From NCBI GenBank assembly GCA_963204965.1, contig CAUJKA010000030.1, positions 1 through 64,000 on the forward strand: 64,000 nucleotides of DNA, given 5' to 3'. The notes under the pieces were generated by a model, which was not told the DNA's origin, searched no databases, and saw only the letters and a list, made by a program, of their open reading frames with translations. Position 1 is the stretch's first letter. Each line of letters begins with the position of its first letter. The translations under genes and the position numbers were made by a program. Source of the stretch: Planctomycetota bacterium. Its GTDB lineage: Bacteria > Planctomycetota > Planctomycetia > Pirellulales > Pirellulaceae. Shown here piece by piece: positions 51,918-61,295 of the stretch.

Positions 51918-52994
51918 CTAGATGATCAACATGCAATCACCGTAGCTATAAAATCGGTACTGTTGCTGAATTGCTGTTCGATAAGCGTCCATCACTAGAT
52001 CTCGACCGGCAAATGCGCAGACCAAGGCCATCAGGGTGCTCTTGGGCAAGTGAAAATTGGTCAATAGTGCGTCCACGCCTCGAAACTGATACGGTGGACG
52101 AATGAAGATGTTGGTCTCGCCACTCCACGCAGCATACTTTTCACCGCTTATCTGGGCGGCCGATTCTAGGACTCGCGTTGACGTTGTCCCTACCGAAATG
52201 ACTCGTCCTCGCTCGGTGCGACAGACGTTCAACTTTTCAGCCGAGCCTTCGGACAACTCTCCCCATTCAAAATGCATTTCGTGTTCACTCAATCGATCTG
52301 ACGACATTGGTCGAAATGTCCCTAATCCCACATGCAAGGTGACGGCTGCGGTGTACACGCCTTTCTGCTGCAAGTGACGAATGAGGTCACGTGTGAAGTG
52401 CAATCCCGCAGTTGGTGCTGCGACAGAACCAGGAGTCTTGGCGTACACAGTCTGATAGTTTTCGATGTCGCGATCGACCATTTGACCATCGCGAATGTAT
52501 GGAGGCAGAGGCACGCGACCGTACTTCTCAAGAACTTCCCAAAGCCCTGCACTTGAATCCAACGGGCGAACTGCGATGTGTCCGCCTTCCAATTTGGAAA
52601 GTACGGTCAAGGCGGGAAAGTCGCGACCGTCGCGGTCCTGTAATGTGATCGTTTCTCCAACTTGGATCTGTCCGCGAGTTTTGCTCAGGATCTCCCAAAC
52701 GCCGTCTTGGCCCTGCCTGAGAAACAAGCCTTCCCAACGCCCGCCCGTCGCCGTGCGCGAGCCAACCAATCTGGCTGGAATCACTTTTGAATTGTTGAGC
52801 ACCAGCGCATCACCGGGCTCGATCAAGTCAGGCAAGTCGCGAACATGGTGGTGAGCGATGGTTCCCAGCTTGCGATTAATCAACATCAATCGCGCGTCAA
52901 TTCGATGCTCAACCGGATGCTGTGCGATCAATTCTCGCGGCAAATGGAAATCATAGGACGCGACTAGGTCCAAGTCGACTTCTGTACTATCCAC
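51918..52994 (-). CDS. queA: tRNA S-adenosylmethionine ribosyltransferase-isomerase
   Basis: Transfers and isomerises the ribosyl group of SAM to preQ1 in tRNA, making epoxyqueuosine. The 358-residue length is standard. Motifs: YDFHLPRELIAQHPVEHRIDARLM at the start, GDALVLNNSKVIPARL, the catalytic stretch GSVAAPTAGLHFTRDL, LHVGLGTFRPM, and the C-terminal TNFHLPKSTLMALVCAFAGRD followed by YRFYSYGDCMLI. All are diagnostic for QueA. The start codon gives MDSTEVDLDLVASYDFHLP, slightly longer than usual; a downstream start is not available in frame near the motif. Confidence 0.96.
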   Translation of the reverse strand: MDSTEVDLDLVASYDFHLPRELIAQHPVEHRIDARLMLINRKLGTIAHHHVRDLPDLIEPGDALVLNNSKVIPARLVGSRTATGGRWEGLFLRQGQDGVWEILSKTRGQIQVGETITLQDRDGRDFPALTVLSKLEGGHIAVRPLDSSAGLWEVLEKYGRVPLPPYIRDGQMVDRDIENYQTVYAKTPGSVAAPTAGLHFTRDLIRHLQQKGVYTAAVTLHVGLGTFRPMSSDRLSEHEMHFEWGELSEGSAEKLNVCRTERGRVISVGTTSTRVLESAAQISGEKYAAWSGETNIFIRPPYQFRGVDALLTNFHLPKSTLMALVCAFAGRDLVMDAYRTAIQQQYRFYSYGDCMLII

Positions 52995-53261
52995 TCCAAA
53001 ACTCCGTTATCTCAAAAGTCTTCAGCTACTACGCCGCGGCGTTTTTTCCTAACTTCGAATCACGCAAACTCGTCTCAAGGTCACACAGTTTACTAGCCGC
53101 AAGTTATCAAGGATACTTCTGTCGAGTAAAATGCATAGATCCTAAGCATTCTATGTTACTTGGGAGTGATCCCCGCCTTTGTTTCCAAGAGGCCAGTGTT
53201 TCCTAGAATCCGTCCCTCGCGGGAATGACACCTCCAACTTAGTGTACTGTTTAGTTGTACT

Positions 53262-54398
53262 GTGCGAATTGCCCTGACGATAACCGAACTTGATCCAGGT
53301 GGCGCCGAAAAATGCTTGGTGCAGCTAGCCATCTACTTGGCTGGTAGGGGTCACGAGGTTGAGGTCATCGCATTGGGGCCAACGCCCAATAGCTCCTTAG
53401 GTTCATCGCCCAATCGAACGCTGTTGACGGATCAGCTTACGCAAGCTGGAGTTCCCTGGAAGTTGGGCAACGCAGCTGGACTTCTAAGTCTACCTCGCGT
53501 TGTACGATGGCTTCGAACTGAGTTGCAGCGGATTCAGCCAGACATCGTTCATTCGATGCTATTTCACGCCAATGTAGTGACCGCGTTAGCGAATCGAAAA
53601 TTGGCAATTCCTCACATTGGTGGCGCTAGGGTCGGCCAACCAAGCCGACTTAGACGATCGGCTGAGGCGTGGGCGGCTGGGCGAATGCACAAGATGGTGT
53701 GCGTCAGTCAGGGAGTTGCGACACAATGTGCAGGTTCAATTGCTCAAGACAAACTGGTCATAATTCCCAATGGAATTCCCGCGGCAGAATTCTCGCTGTC
53801 AGTCTGTGATCGACCGGCGGAACTGCGTCAGATTCTTCCTAACGATCAGACGCCCTATTTTATTTTTGTGGGACGGCTGAGCAAACAAAAGGGAATTTTG
53901 CCGCTAATGAAAAAAGTCGACCTGTTGCTGGACGAAGTGCCTGATCACCACATGATTCTTTTAGGTGATGGTCCTCTAAGATCGGAGATTCAGGAGTCGA
54001 TAAACGAATCTCGCAATGCAACTCGCGTTCATTTGCTAGGCTGGAGGCCTCAAGCAAGTCCATGGATCGCGCACAGTCGAGCACTACTCTTACCCAGTCG
54101 CTACGAAGGTATGCCCAACGTCGTTCTGGAAGCGATGAGCGTAGGTCGACCCGTGGTCGTCTTTGCCGTTGAGGGTGTTGCGGAATTGCTCGGTGAACAG
54201 TCTGAGCAGATTGTGCATGGTGATCTGGAGCAGTTCATTGGACGCGTTCACCAGTTTGCGAACTCGGACAAAATCGCATCGCTGGGAGTCGAAAATCGAA
54301 AGCGAGCTGAAGCCTTGTTTCGACTGGAAGACCAACATGCCAAGTACGAACAACTCTATTTGGACTGCCTTCGGTCTAGTAAGACTGCCAAAGGTTAA
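53262..54398 (+). CDS. Glycosyltransferase family 4
   Basis: Retaining GT-B glycosyltransferase, 378 residues. The N-terminal domain starts RIALTITELDPGGAEKCLVQLAIYLAGRGHEVEVIAL with the GG-A-E pattern of GT4. The C-terminal donor domain shows FVGRLSKQKGILPLM (Arg205/Lys210 for the diphosphate) and the E-x7-E motif SRYEGMPNVVLEAMSVGRPVV (Glu282, Glu290). It probably adds a sugar to a lipid-linked or surface polysaccharide. The GTG start has no clear ribosome-binding site; the upstream region carries a short TGTACTGT direct repeat. marC follows 20 bases later. Confidence 0.9.
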   Translation: MRIALTITELDPGGAEKCLVQLAIYLAGRGHEVEVIALGPTPNSSLGSSPNRTLLTDQLTQAGVPWKLGNAAGLLSLPRVVRWLRTELQRIQPDIVHSMLFHANVVTALANRKLAIPHIGGARVGQPSRLRRSAEAWAAGRMHKMVCVSQGVATQCAGSIAQDKLVIIPNGIPAAEFSLSVCDRPAELRQILPNDQTPYFIFVGRLSKQKGILPLMKKVDLLLDEVPDHHMILLGDGPLRSEIQESINESRNATRVHLLGWRPQASPWIAHSRALLLPSRYEGMPNVVLEAMSVGRPVVVFAVEGVAELLGEQSEQIVHGDLEQFIGRVHQFANSDKIASLGVENRKRAEALFRLEDQHAKYEQLYLDCLRSSKTAKG

Positions 54399-54418
54399 CA
54401 AAAAAGGAATAACGTTTC

Positions 54419-55018
54419 ATGACCCTTTGGTCCGCTGCTGTGCTCATGTTTCTTGTGCTTGATCCACTGGGAAACATGCCGTTCTTTGTTGTTGCCATTC
54501 AACGGATCGAACCGCATCGACGCGTACGAGTAGTCCTGCGCGAGCTGCTGATTGCCTTAGCTGTTTTGGTGCTGTTCTTATTTGTGGGGCAGTACCTTCT
54601 GCGTTTGTTGCAGCTTTCTTCGACTGCCTTAACGACTTCCGGCGGCATCATCCTAATGATCATCGCGCTGCGAATGATCTTTCCTCGGCCGGACCTGGGC
54701 GGAAACGAAATTGAAGGCGAGCCTTTCATCGTGCCGCTTGCCATCCCTTACGTCGCAGGTCCTTCGGCACTGGCAACCTCGTTGTTGTTGGTCAGTCGCG
54801 AGCCGGATCGATGGCTAGAGTGGCTCTTGGCCGTTTTCGCCGCCTGGTTGGTCACGGCAGCGATCCTATCCTGCTCCAGCTTCTTCGCTAGGTTCCTAGG
54901 CCATCGCGGTTTGGTAGCCATCGAACGACTGATGGGAATGTTGCTTGTAACTGTTGCGGTGCAGATGCTGTTGAATGGGCTTGGGCAATTTTTGAAGGAA
55001 CTACCTGCGGGCACTTAA
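54419..55018 (+). CDS. MarC-family membrane protein
   Basis: A 199-residue protein with about six transmembrane helices, of the MarC/UPF0056 (NAAT) family. The first helix carries the diagnostic LDPLGNMPFFVV. Later segments ALTTSGGIILMIIALRMIF, PFIVPLAIPYVAGPSALATSLLLV and LMGMLLVTVAVQMLLNGLGQF match the family order. MarC is not a drug pump in E. coli despite its name; the transport substrate is uncertain. GGAA about 14 bases before the ATG is a weak ribosome-binding site. Close spacing to the glycosyltransferase suggests one transcript. Confidence 0.88.
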   Translation: MTLWSAAVLMFLVLDPLGNMPFFVVAIQRIEPHRRVRVVLRELLIALAVLVLFLFVGQYLLRLLQLSSTALTTSGGIILMIIALRMIFPRPDLGGNEIEGEPFIVPLAIPYVAGPSALATSLLLVSREPDRWLEWLLAVFAAWLVTAAILSCSSFFARFLGHRGLVAIERLMGMLLVTVAVQMLLNGLGQFLKELPAGT

Positions 55019-55056
55019 CCGCTAATCAGTAGAGAATGTCTCGCTATTGATTCCGG

Positions 55057-55311
55057 CTAGTTTAGTGGCATCACTCGCTTTTCTAATGCGAACATCTCGA
55101 CGCGTCCACATTGTGCACACCTGAACGCCTTCAGGAAGTAGCGATCTCTAAAGTTTGTTTTCGCACTTCCAAATGCCGTTTTCTCTGGAGCACCTGCCAC
55201 CCAGGTTCCAACGTCTACAAAACCCCTATGCCCGCCATCCGCGATAAAACCCTCAGTCATCGGAACTGTGCAATGCGTACACGTTGGAATAATTGGAGTT
55301 TCGGTATTCAT
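55057..55311 (-). CDS. Small zinc-ribbon protein
   Basis: An 84-residue protein with two CxxC pairs: TCTHCTVPMTEGFIADGG near residue 10 and RCAQCGRVEMFAL near residue 65. Spacing and the GFIADGG-F-WVAG-style middle resemble the small DUF6487-type zinc-ribbon proteins, which have no known activity. The C-terminal MPLN is short. Reading frame and composition fit the neighbours. It converges with marC. Confidence 0.7.
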   Translation of the reverse strand: MNTETPIIPTCTHCTVPMTEGFIADGGHRGFVDVGTWVAGAPEKTAFGSAKTNFRDRYFLKAFRCAQCGRVEMFALEKRVMPLN

Positions 55312-55353
55312 TTTTTGTGCCGTGTGTCAGCCCAGCGCTGTGAAACATTTTTT

Positions 55354-55376
55354 GAACCGCAGGCGCTAGCCGCAGT
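55354..55376. repeat. CAGGCGCTAG-family half-copy
   Basis: GAACCGCAGGCGCTAGCCGC and the following AGT, the canonical half of the 13586-13641 hairpin, just upstream of the zinc-ribbon gene. Confidence 0.75.
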
Positions 55377-55431
55377 ACGCAAATTTCTGACTCCCGCAAT
55401 CATGGCTTGATCACAACCAAGTCTAGTCGCA

Positions 55432-55465
55432 CGAAAAAAGGGGATGCGAAAAATCGCATCCCCTT
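55432..55465 (-). terminator. Intrinsic terminator of the tig-clpP-clpP run
   Basis: On the minus strand AAGGGGATGCGA pairs with TCGCATCCCCTT over 12 bases, TTTT loop, followed by TTTT. It lies about 30 bases after the clpP stop. Confidence 0.9.
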
Positions 55466-55495
55466 GATTATAGTTTAGTCGAGTGTGTATCAACT

Positions 55496-56098
55496 TTATG
55501 GATTGGCTTGTGGCCGCGGCATTTTCGCGATCACTTGATCGACCAAGCCATACGCCACGCCTTCTTCGGCCGACATAAAGCGATCGCGGTCAGTGTCTTT
55601 CTCGATAGCTTCCAGAGTCTGACCGGTGTGCTTCATGAGGATCTCATTGAGCTTACGCTTGGTCTTACGGAATTCGGTCGCGTGAATCAGGATTTCTTCC
55701 GCAGTTCCCTGCATGCCTGCGAGAGGCTGGTGAATCATGATTCGCGAGTTTGGTAAGCTGAAACGCTTACCTTTGGTGCCCGCTGCCAGTAGTACTGCGC
55801 CCATGGAGGCTGCTTGACCGATGCAGAATGTCGCGACATCGCACGAGATGAACTGCATCGTGTCGTAAATGGCCAACCCGGCTGTCACGCTACCACCTGG
55901 AGAGTTGATGTACAGGTGAACGTCGGCTTTAGGATCTTCGGATTGAAGGTGCAACATCTGAGCGACGAGTACGTTGGCGACTTCGTCGTTGACTTGCGAG
56001 CCCAAGAAAATGATTCGATCTTTGAGCAGTCGGCTGTAGACGTCGTAGACTCTTTCTTCGCGGCCGCTTTTCTCGATCACGTAGGGTATAGTCGGCAT
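55496..56098 (-). CDS. clpP: ATP-dependent Clp protease proteolytic subunit (distal copy)
   Basis: Serine peptidase of the ClpP tetradecamer, 200 residues from the ATG at 56098. Catalytic triad visible: Ser98 in [11 protein letters not shown], His123 in [11 protein letters not shown], and Asp in [15 protein letters not shown]. Hydrophobic patch and handle helix ([19 protein letters not shown]) are normal. [25 protein letters not shown] is the typical start, and the longer in-frame reading adds 24 unrelated residues. It lies 90 bases downstream of a second clpP, and works with ClpX or ClpA unfoldases encoded elsewhere. Confidence 0.95.
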   Translation of the reverse strand: MPTIPYVIEKSGREERVYDVYSRLLKDRIIFLGSQVNDEVANVLVAQMLHLQSEDPKADVHLYINSPGGSVTAGLAIYDTMQFISCDVATFCIGQAASMGAVLLAAGTKGKRFSLPNSRIMIHQPLAGMQGTAEEILIHATEFRKTKRKLNEILMKHTGQTLEAIEKDTDRDRFMSAEEGVAYGLVDQVIAKMPRPQANP

Positions 56099-56188
56099 AT
56101 TGAAACCTATGGACAAAAGCTTGAGAGATGACTGAAACGATTGAGACAGTTGTGAGCGCGGGGTATTCACACGCTCTGAACAACCGTC

Positions 56189-56830
56189 TTAGCTAGCTGC
56201 CGGAGCGGGCTCAGGCTGAGTCTCGATCGGCTTGGTCAAAATCTCGTCGACCAATCCATAGTCCTTGGCTTCTTGAGCTGACAGGAAGAAATCGCGATCC
56301 GAATCTCGAGCGATGTCATCCGCGGACTTACCGCAGCATTCCGCCAAAATTTCGTTGAGCAAAGTTCGGTACTTGAGGATTTCGTTTGCCTGAATTTCGA
56401 TGTCGGAAATCTGTCCCGAAACACCGCCCGCAGGTTGGTGAATCATCACTCGCGAGTGTGTCAAGCAGTAACGCTTGCCCTTCGCACCGCCTGCCAGCAG
56501 GATTGCCGCACCGCTAGCAGCTTGCCCAACGCAATAAGTTGCGATTGGACACGACAGGATCTTCATCGTGTCGAGGATCGCCAGAGTCGCAACAACATCA
56601 CCGCCAGGGCTGTTGATGTAGAAGTGGATATCCTTGCGGCGATTTTCGCTCTGCAAGTAAAGCAGCTTCATCACTAATTCGTTGGCGTTGCCGGTATGGA
56701 TTTCGCCCTGCAAGAAAACAATTCTGTTTTCCAGCAAGAGGTCACCCAAGGTCATCTGCCGTTGCCGCTGATAGCTGGCTGCGGCATACGAATTGGAAAC
56801 TTGGTTTCGATAGGAATCAGAATTCAACAT
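56189..56830 (-). CDS. clpP: ATP-dependent Clp protease proteolytic subunit (proximal copy)
   Basis: A second, complete ClpP of 213 residues. Triad: Ser106 in GQAASGAAILL, His131 in SRVMIHQPAGG, and Asp in ARDSDRDFFLSAQEA. It differs from its neighbour around the active Ser (SGAA against SMGA) and has its own N-terminus (LNSDSYRNQVSNSYAAASY), so the two are paralogues, not a recent duplication. Planctomycetes and some other phyla form mixed or separate ClpP rings; heteromeric assembly is possible here. tig lies upstream with a hairpin between. Confidence 0.94.
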   Translation of the reverse strand: MLNSDSYRNQVSNSYAAASYQRQRQMTLGDLLLENRIVFLQGEIHTGNANELVMKLLYLQSENRRKDIHFYINSPGGDVVATLAILDTMKILSCPIATYCVGQAASGAAILLAGGAKGKRYCLTHSRVMIHQPAGGVSGQISDIEIQANEILKYRTLLNEILAECCGKSADDIARDSDRDFFLSAQEAKDYGLVDEILTKPIETQPEPAPAAS

Positions 56831-56889
56831 ACACTCCTTGTCGTTGTGGATGAGCGCCAGATCTGTTCGGAATATTGGTTGATCCGATC

Positions 56890-56920
56890 AACAAAACAGC
56901 GATGACCTAAGTCATCGCTG
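56890..56920 (-). terminator. Hairpin between tig and clpP, terminator or attenuator
   Basis: Perfect 10-base stem CAGCGATGAC / GTCATCGCTG with a 4-base loop, followed on the minus strand by TTTTGTT. It would reduce read-through from tig into the first clpP. Confidence 0.75.
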
Positions 56921-56935
56921 CTAGCTTCTGCAATT

Positions 56936-58441
56936 CTATTCAGCCTTTTCCTTCTCAGGCAACTTAGCTGCTCCCGGAATTTCCGGTGGAGCGTTGTCGT
57001 GCTTGGCCTCAGGAATGTCTACAAAGTTACCAGCAATGGCAAAATCGATGTCGCTGCTAACAGTCTTGGCCGACAAGAAACTGTCGTCTTGATTGTCGGT
57101 TACCTTGGCGCCTTCAGCGATGTGTTGAATCACCATGCGTTCGATGATTTGATTGCGAAGAGCGTCCATCTGACCAGTCTTCTCTAGTCGCGAACGAATT
57201 CGACGAGCAGAAGTGTCATTTTGGTCGGCCAGCAAGGCAATTTCGTCATCGTAGTCTTTGGCGGATGGCTCAAGCTTCAGATCTTCAGCAATCTTTTCAA
57301 GCACAAAGTGTTCGCGAAGAGCGTTGATCGTCGATTCGCGAGCATTGATACGGGCCATGTTCACATAGCTGGTGATCTGCTCTTGGCTGAAACCGCTGCG
57401 TTGCAATTCCAAAACCATTCGCTGTAATTCGCGATTGGTTTGGCTGCGAACCAAAGATTCTGGCAATTCCCAGTTGGCTCCCTTAGTCAGCTCGGCAACG
57501 ATCTGCTTTCGCAACGATTGTTGTTGGTGATAATCGAACTGCTGAGTCAATTCTTTGCGGACGAAGTCACGCAATTCTCCCGAGCTGTCAAAGCCCAGCG
57601 ACTCAAGCATGGTACCGCTGATTTCGTCGATTTCGATCCGACGGATCTCAACAATTTCGAACTCAGCGTCAATGTCTTGCTCTCGCAACTTTTCGTCGGC
57701 GGCTGAGCTAGACAGTTTGACTTTGGTGGAGACCTTATCGCCTTCCTTCTTGCCGACCAGCAACTTGTCGAACTCTTCTACGCGAGCATCGCCAAAGTTC
57801 AGCGTCTTGCGAACAACGGTCTTTTCCTCTTGGAAATTGGAGATTTCACGACCGTCAAACTTGAAAACACCGTTCAGAATGACGGTATCGCCAGCGCGGC
57901 ATTCGCCATCAACTGGTTCGCCTTCCATGAAGCGAGTCAGCGTCTTATTCAAGTGGTCATCAACGTGCTTGTCGGTGATCGCGCAAACAGGTCGGTCCAG
58001 CTTGAGCTCTTTCCAGTCTGGTGTTTCGAAGTCAGGTCGGACTTCGATGTCGAATTCGTAAACAAAGTCGCCGGTTTCAGGCAGATCAACCGAATCGTAG
58101 TTCAGCGATGGCTCGCCGATCGCTGAGAAATAATCTCCGTCGGTCACCTTTTGCAGGCTGTCCATAACTAGCGAGCTCTTGACTTGCTCGGCAACTTGTT
58201 CCTTGAAGCGGCTTTCAACCAGCTTGCGAGGTGCCTTACCAGCGCGGAAGCCTGGCAATTCAGCCTTAGGAGCGATTTCGCCATAAGCTTCGCTGCGATA
58301 ACGCTCGACTTCCGAGCGTGGAATCGTCACGACTACGTGACGTTCGCAAGTTGACTTGGTGTCAATCTTGACAGCCATGTTCAGTTCTGGCTTTTGTGGA
58401 AGCTCGGTTGTGTTTTCAACTTCGGTTTCGGTGGTTGCCAT
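56936..58441 (-). CDS. tig: Trigger factor
   Basis: Ribosome-associated chaperone and prolyl isomerase. The N-terminal domain has the ribosome-docking loop GFRAGKAPRKLVESRF. The FKBP-like domain lies about 185-270 (VDGECRAGDTVILNGVFKFDG). The rest is the helical chaperone arm. At 501 residues it is some 70 longer than the E. coli protein, mainly through an acidic N-terminal start (ATTETEVENTTELPQKPELN) and a Glu/Lys/Pro-rich tail (APPEIPGAAKLPEKEKAE). The tig-clpP order is the familiar bacterial arrangement. Confidence 0.93.
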   Translation of the reverse strand: MATTETEVENTTELPQKPELNMAVKIDTKSTCERHVVVTIPRSEVERYRSEAYGEIAPKAELPGFRAGKAPRKLVESRFKEQVAEQVKSSLVMDSLQKVTDGDYFSAIGEPSLNYDSVDLPETGDFVYEFDIEVRPDFETPDWKELKLDRPVCAITDKHVDDHLNKTLTRFMEGEPVDGECRAGDTVILNGVFKFDGREISNFQEEKTVVRKTLNFGDARVEEFDKLLVGKKEGDKVSTKVKLSSSAADEKLREQDIDAEFEIVEIRRIEIDEISGTMLESLGFDSSGELRDFVRKELTQQFDYHQQQSLRKQIVAELTKGANWELPESLVRSQTNRELQRMVLELQRSGFSQEQITSYVNMARINARESTINALREHFVLEKIAEDLKLEPSAKDYDDEIALLADQNDTSARRIRSRLEKTGQMDALRNQIIERMVIQHIAEGAKVTDNQDDSFLSAKTVSSDIDFAIAGNFVDIPEAKHDNAPPEIPGAAKLPEKEKAE

Positions 58442-58574
58442 ACCTGCAAAAACTCCGGCAAAGCTAATTGAGAGTACTAACTAATCTCTGCGGCGGTTCG
58501 ATTACAAGAAACTGTAGCAATCGGCCGAGTCAGGACTATACGCAGCAAAAGGAAAAAACGGCAAGGCTGTAAAG

Positions 58575-58647
58575 AGCGGGCGATGGGATTCGAACCCACG
58601 ACAACAACGTTGGCAACGTTGTGCTCTACCAACTGAGCTACGCCCGC
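58575..58647 (-). tRNA. tRNA-Gly (anticodon GCC)
   Basis: A 73-base cloverleaf on the minus strand. Acceptor stem GCGGGCG with CGCCCGC, D stem GCTC/GAGC, anticodon stem CAACG/CGTTG with loop TTGCCAA (anticodon GCC, glycine), and T loop TTCGAAT. Discriminator base T. CCA is not encoded. Confidence 0.96.
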
Positions 58648-58959
58648 GATCTTCGACTTTAGGACTTCTAACGAGTCCCTCCGCCGATTTCCAGCCTGCC
58701 GTCTGATTTTCCGTACTGTTAAATTGAGTGAGCAGCGATTGTACGATAAAGTTGACCGTTGACGATCACCCATTCAAAGTTCTTCGCTGCTCTGGTGTCA
58801 TGTGAGCCAGCTTTAGCTTGCTACACTGAGTGGGGAAGATTATAGGGTTCGTTTGGTTCATTGCAAGGCAAGTTTCGCACCAATCTTTACTTTGCGTTTT
58901 TCGGCCGTTGGCCCTCCATGTTTCAACCTTTTCTAGCTTCTGCACTTGGAAAATCCTCG

Positions 58960-61233
58960 ATGCTGCTCTTAAGTTCGCCGCTTCCGCCAATCTTTGCCAC
59001 CCCCACGCCCTCATTGGGGCTCGGCCAATCCTCGGAAAGAACGACACAACAAGCAGACTCAGCCAATCGCCCCCCCTTTCATGGATTTCGCGGTATTCGC
59101 GGGCTTTGTGCTGTCTACGGCTTACGATGTTGGTCCTGTTTTCTATCGTTTTTGCTTGTCCTAGCTTGTCTAGGGCCGGTCCGGGCTGGACTGACTGCTT
59201 CCGAAGTGGTCGTGGTTGTTAATGGCCAGTCCGTGAGCTCGAGAACTTTAGCCAATCATTATGCCCGATTGCGCCAGATTCCATCCATTAATATTGTGGT
59301 TTTGGAGAATGTGCCGGACGCCGAGACGATCTCGGTCGCAGACTTTCGCGAAAAAATCTTGAAGCCGCTTTTGCTGGAAATCGAACAGCGGAAATTGGCC
59401 AACCACATTCAGTGCATCACCTACTCAGCCGATTTCCCAACCGCTATCGACATTAGCGCCGACCTAGCCGAATTAAAGGATCTGAACACTGTCTTCACTA
59501 AAGTCGCGTCAATTAATGGTCTGACCTATCTCTACGACCTGACGCAACGTAGCGATCCGGCATACATCACTACCGAAGCCAACTTCTACGCGCGTCGACC
59601 CATGAGCGTGTTTTTTACGAACCCAGGCGGTAAAGAGACTGAGGAGTTGTGGGGCGAGATCAATGTCTCGCAAGTCGCCGGTGAGTACGCTAAAGCCGGC
59701 GAATTGGTTAACAAACTGTTGGAAAAGGCTCCCTATCAATATCCGCTGAAGTATTTCGCGGCTGCGTTGGCTGCGCAAGCCGGTGATAAAGAAAAGGCTC
59801 TGAAGTTATTAGACGATGCCATCGCAGCCGGTTGGAACAGTGGTGCTTACCTGTCCAAAGATCCGCAGTTCGAGTCGCTCAAAGAAAATGACGAGTTCCT
59901 TTCCTTGATGGATTTGCTGGATCACGATGGCGGGAAGTGGCAACCAACCGTGCCATTTAACGCGCGTTCAATGTGGGGTTCCAACGGAGTTGAATTCGCT
60001 CCCAATTTAAAGCAGACCAACCTTGGCATGCGCTACATGCTCTCGACAGTTCTGGGTGTGACGCGAGGTCTTGGGACATCATTGGACGAAGCTATTGAAT
60101 CGCTGAAGCGCGCAAAGTCAGCTGACTTCACTCATCCCGCTGGCGGATTCTATTTCTCGTCGACTTTGGATATACGCACCAAAACACGACAACCCAACTT
60201 TGCTTTAGCCGTCGAAGAGTTACGAAAGTTAGGCTTCGATGCCGAGGTGGTGGTTACCGAGTATCCCAAGAATCAAAAGGTTATGGGCGCTCAATTGGGA
60301 ACGCCCTCGATGGATTGGTCCAAGACTGGAAGCAAATTGCTGCCCGGTGCGATCGTCGATAACTTGACGAGCCTTGGAGGCGTGATGACTCCACCAAAGT
60401 CTCAAACGCCTTTGTCCCACTTCATTGCATCCGGAGCCGCGGGCAGCTCGGGCACGGTTACCGAGCCCTATTCGGTGCCATTCAAATTTCCCTCGCCGAT
60501 GTTGTACTTGCATTACGCTCAAGGACTGTCGTTGGCCGAAGCGTTTTACCAAAGCATCACTGGGCCTTATCAACTGCTCATCGTTGGCGATCCACTTTGT
60601 CAGCCGTTTTCGATCGCTCCCAACCAGCCGATCGATACAAGTTTGAGGTCCGTCAAGCTTGGGAGCTCTATCCAATTCACGCCAGATCTTTCAGGGCCGA
60701 GCTATTCAGATTGGCTGAACATGAAACAACCGCCAGCCAAGCGAGCCACCCAAATTCGCGCGACCAAAGTTGCCATTCAAATCGATGGACTGGCTCCGCT
60801 CGGTGGTAACATTCAGCCCAACGTGAATGTCAAAATGGACCGACTAGCTTTGGGCTACCATGAAATCCAAGTCGTCCTCATTGCCGATGATCCACTCAGG
60901 CAAAGATCGATGCAAGTCATTCCTGCTTGGATTGGTGATACCGATCTTATTAGTCTCAGCGTTGACAACGCTAAAGAAAAAGTCGAGCCCAAGGTCTCTT
61001 TGGCTAAAGGCAAATTCCAAGTGCTGGTCAAAGTGCCCGAGGGTTGCTCCGAGGTTTCCATTCATCACCATCACGAGCAGGTTGCCACATCGAAGCCCGA
61101 GGGCGCTGAGGTGAAGATCGACCTTGATCCCAAGCAGCTCGGAATGGGGCCAGTGAGTTTACAAGCCCGAGCTAAACTAGCCGATGGAGGCAGCGTAGCC
61201 AGCTTGCCTCTGTGGATCGAAGTACTGCCATAA
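58960..61233 (+). CDS. Large secreted TIGR03790-like protein
   Basis: About 757 residues. A hydrophobic segment (CWSCFLSFLLVLACLGPVRA) precedes ASEVVVVVNGQSVSSRTLANHYARLRQIPSINIVVLENVP, the N-terminal signature of TIGR03790-type proteins, whose function is unknown. The middle (about 265-330) contains TPR-like helices (AGEYAKAGELVNKLLEKAP, GDKEKALKLLDDAIAAGW). LSHFIASGAAGSSGTVTEPY and SLAEAFYQSITGPYQLLIVGDPL are family segments. The end is beta-rich. The start is unclear: ATG 58960 is used, ATG 58918 is possible, and both leave about 70 residues before the signal segment. Confidence 0.7.
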   Translation: MLLLSSPLPPIFATPTPSLGLGQSSERTTQQADSANRPPFHGFRGIRGLCAVYGLRCWSCFLSFLLVLACLGPVRAGLTASEVVVVVNGQSVSSRTLANHYARLRQIPSINIVVLENVPDAETISVADFREKILKPLLLEIEQRKLANHIQCITYSADFPTAIDISADLAELKDLNTVFTKVASINGLTYLYDLTQRSDPAYITTEANFYARRPMSVFFTNPGGKETEELWGEINVSQVAGEYAKAGELVNKLLEKAPYQYPLKYFAAALAAQAGDKEKALKLLDDAIAAGWNSGAYLSKDPQFESLKENDEFLSLMDLLDHDGGKWQPTVPFNARSMWGSNGVEFAPNLKQTNLGMRYMLSTVLGVTRGLGTSLDEAIESLKRAKSADFTHPAGGFYFSSTLDIRTKTRQPNFALAVEELRKLGFDAEVVVTEYPKNQKVMGAQLGTPSMDWSKTGSKLLPGAIVDNLTSLGGVMTPPKSQTPLSHFIASGAAGSSGTVTEPYSVPFKFPSPMLYLHYAQGLSLAEAFYQSITGPYQLLIVGDPLCQPFSIAPNQPIDTSLRSVKLGSSIQFTPDLSGPSYSDWLNMKQPPAKRATQIRATKVAIQIDGLAPLGGNIQPNVNVKMDRLALGYHEIQVVLIADDPLRQRSMQVIPAWIGDTDLISLSVDNAKEKVEPKVSLAKGKFQVLVKVPEGCSEVSIHHHHEQVATSKPEGAEVKIDLDPKQLGMGPVSLQARAKLADGGSVASLPLWIEVLP

Positions 61234-61295
61234 CGTAGCTGCCGCTGCCAAGCGGTGGAGCTTCGCCAGAAACTCAGTACTTTGTATGACCTCTG

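Noticed and set aside
58830..59222. Alternative frame giving a signal peptide (MLVLFSIVFACPSLSRAG) upstream of the TIGR03790-like gene
   Set aside because: It ends soon after and is not in frame with the family domain; a frameshift would be needed, and the main frame has its own hydrophobic segment.
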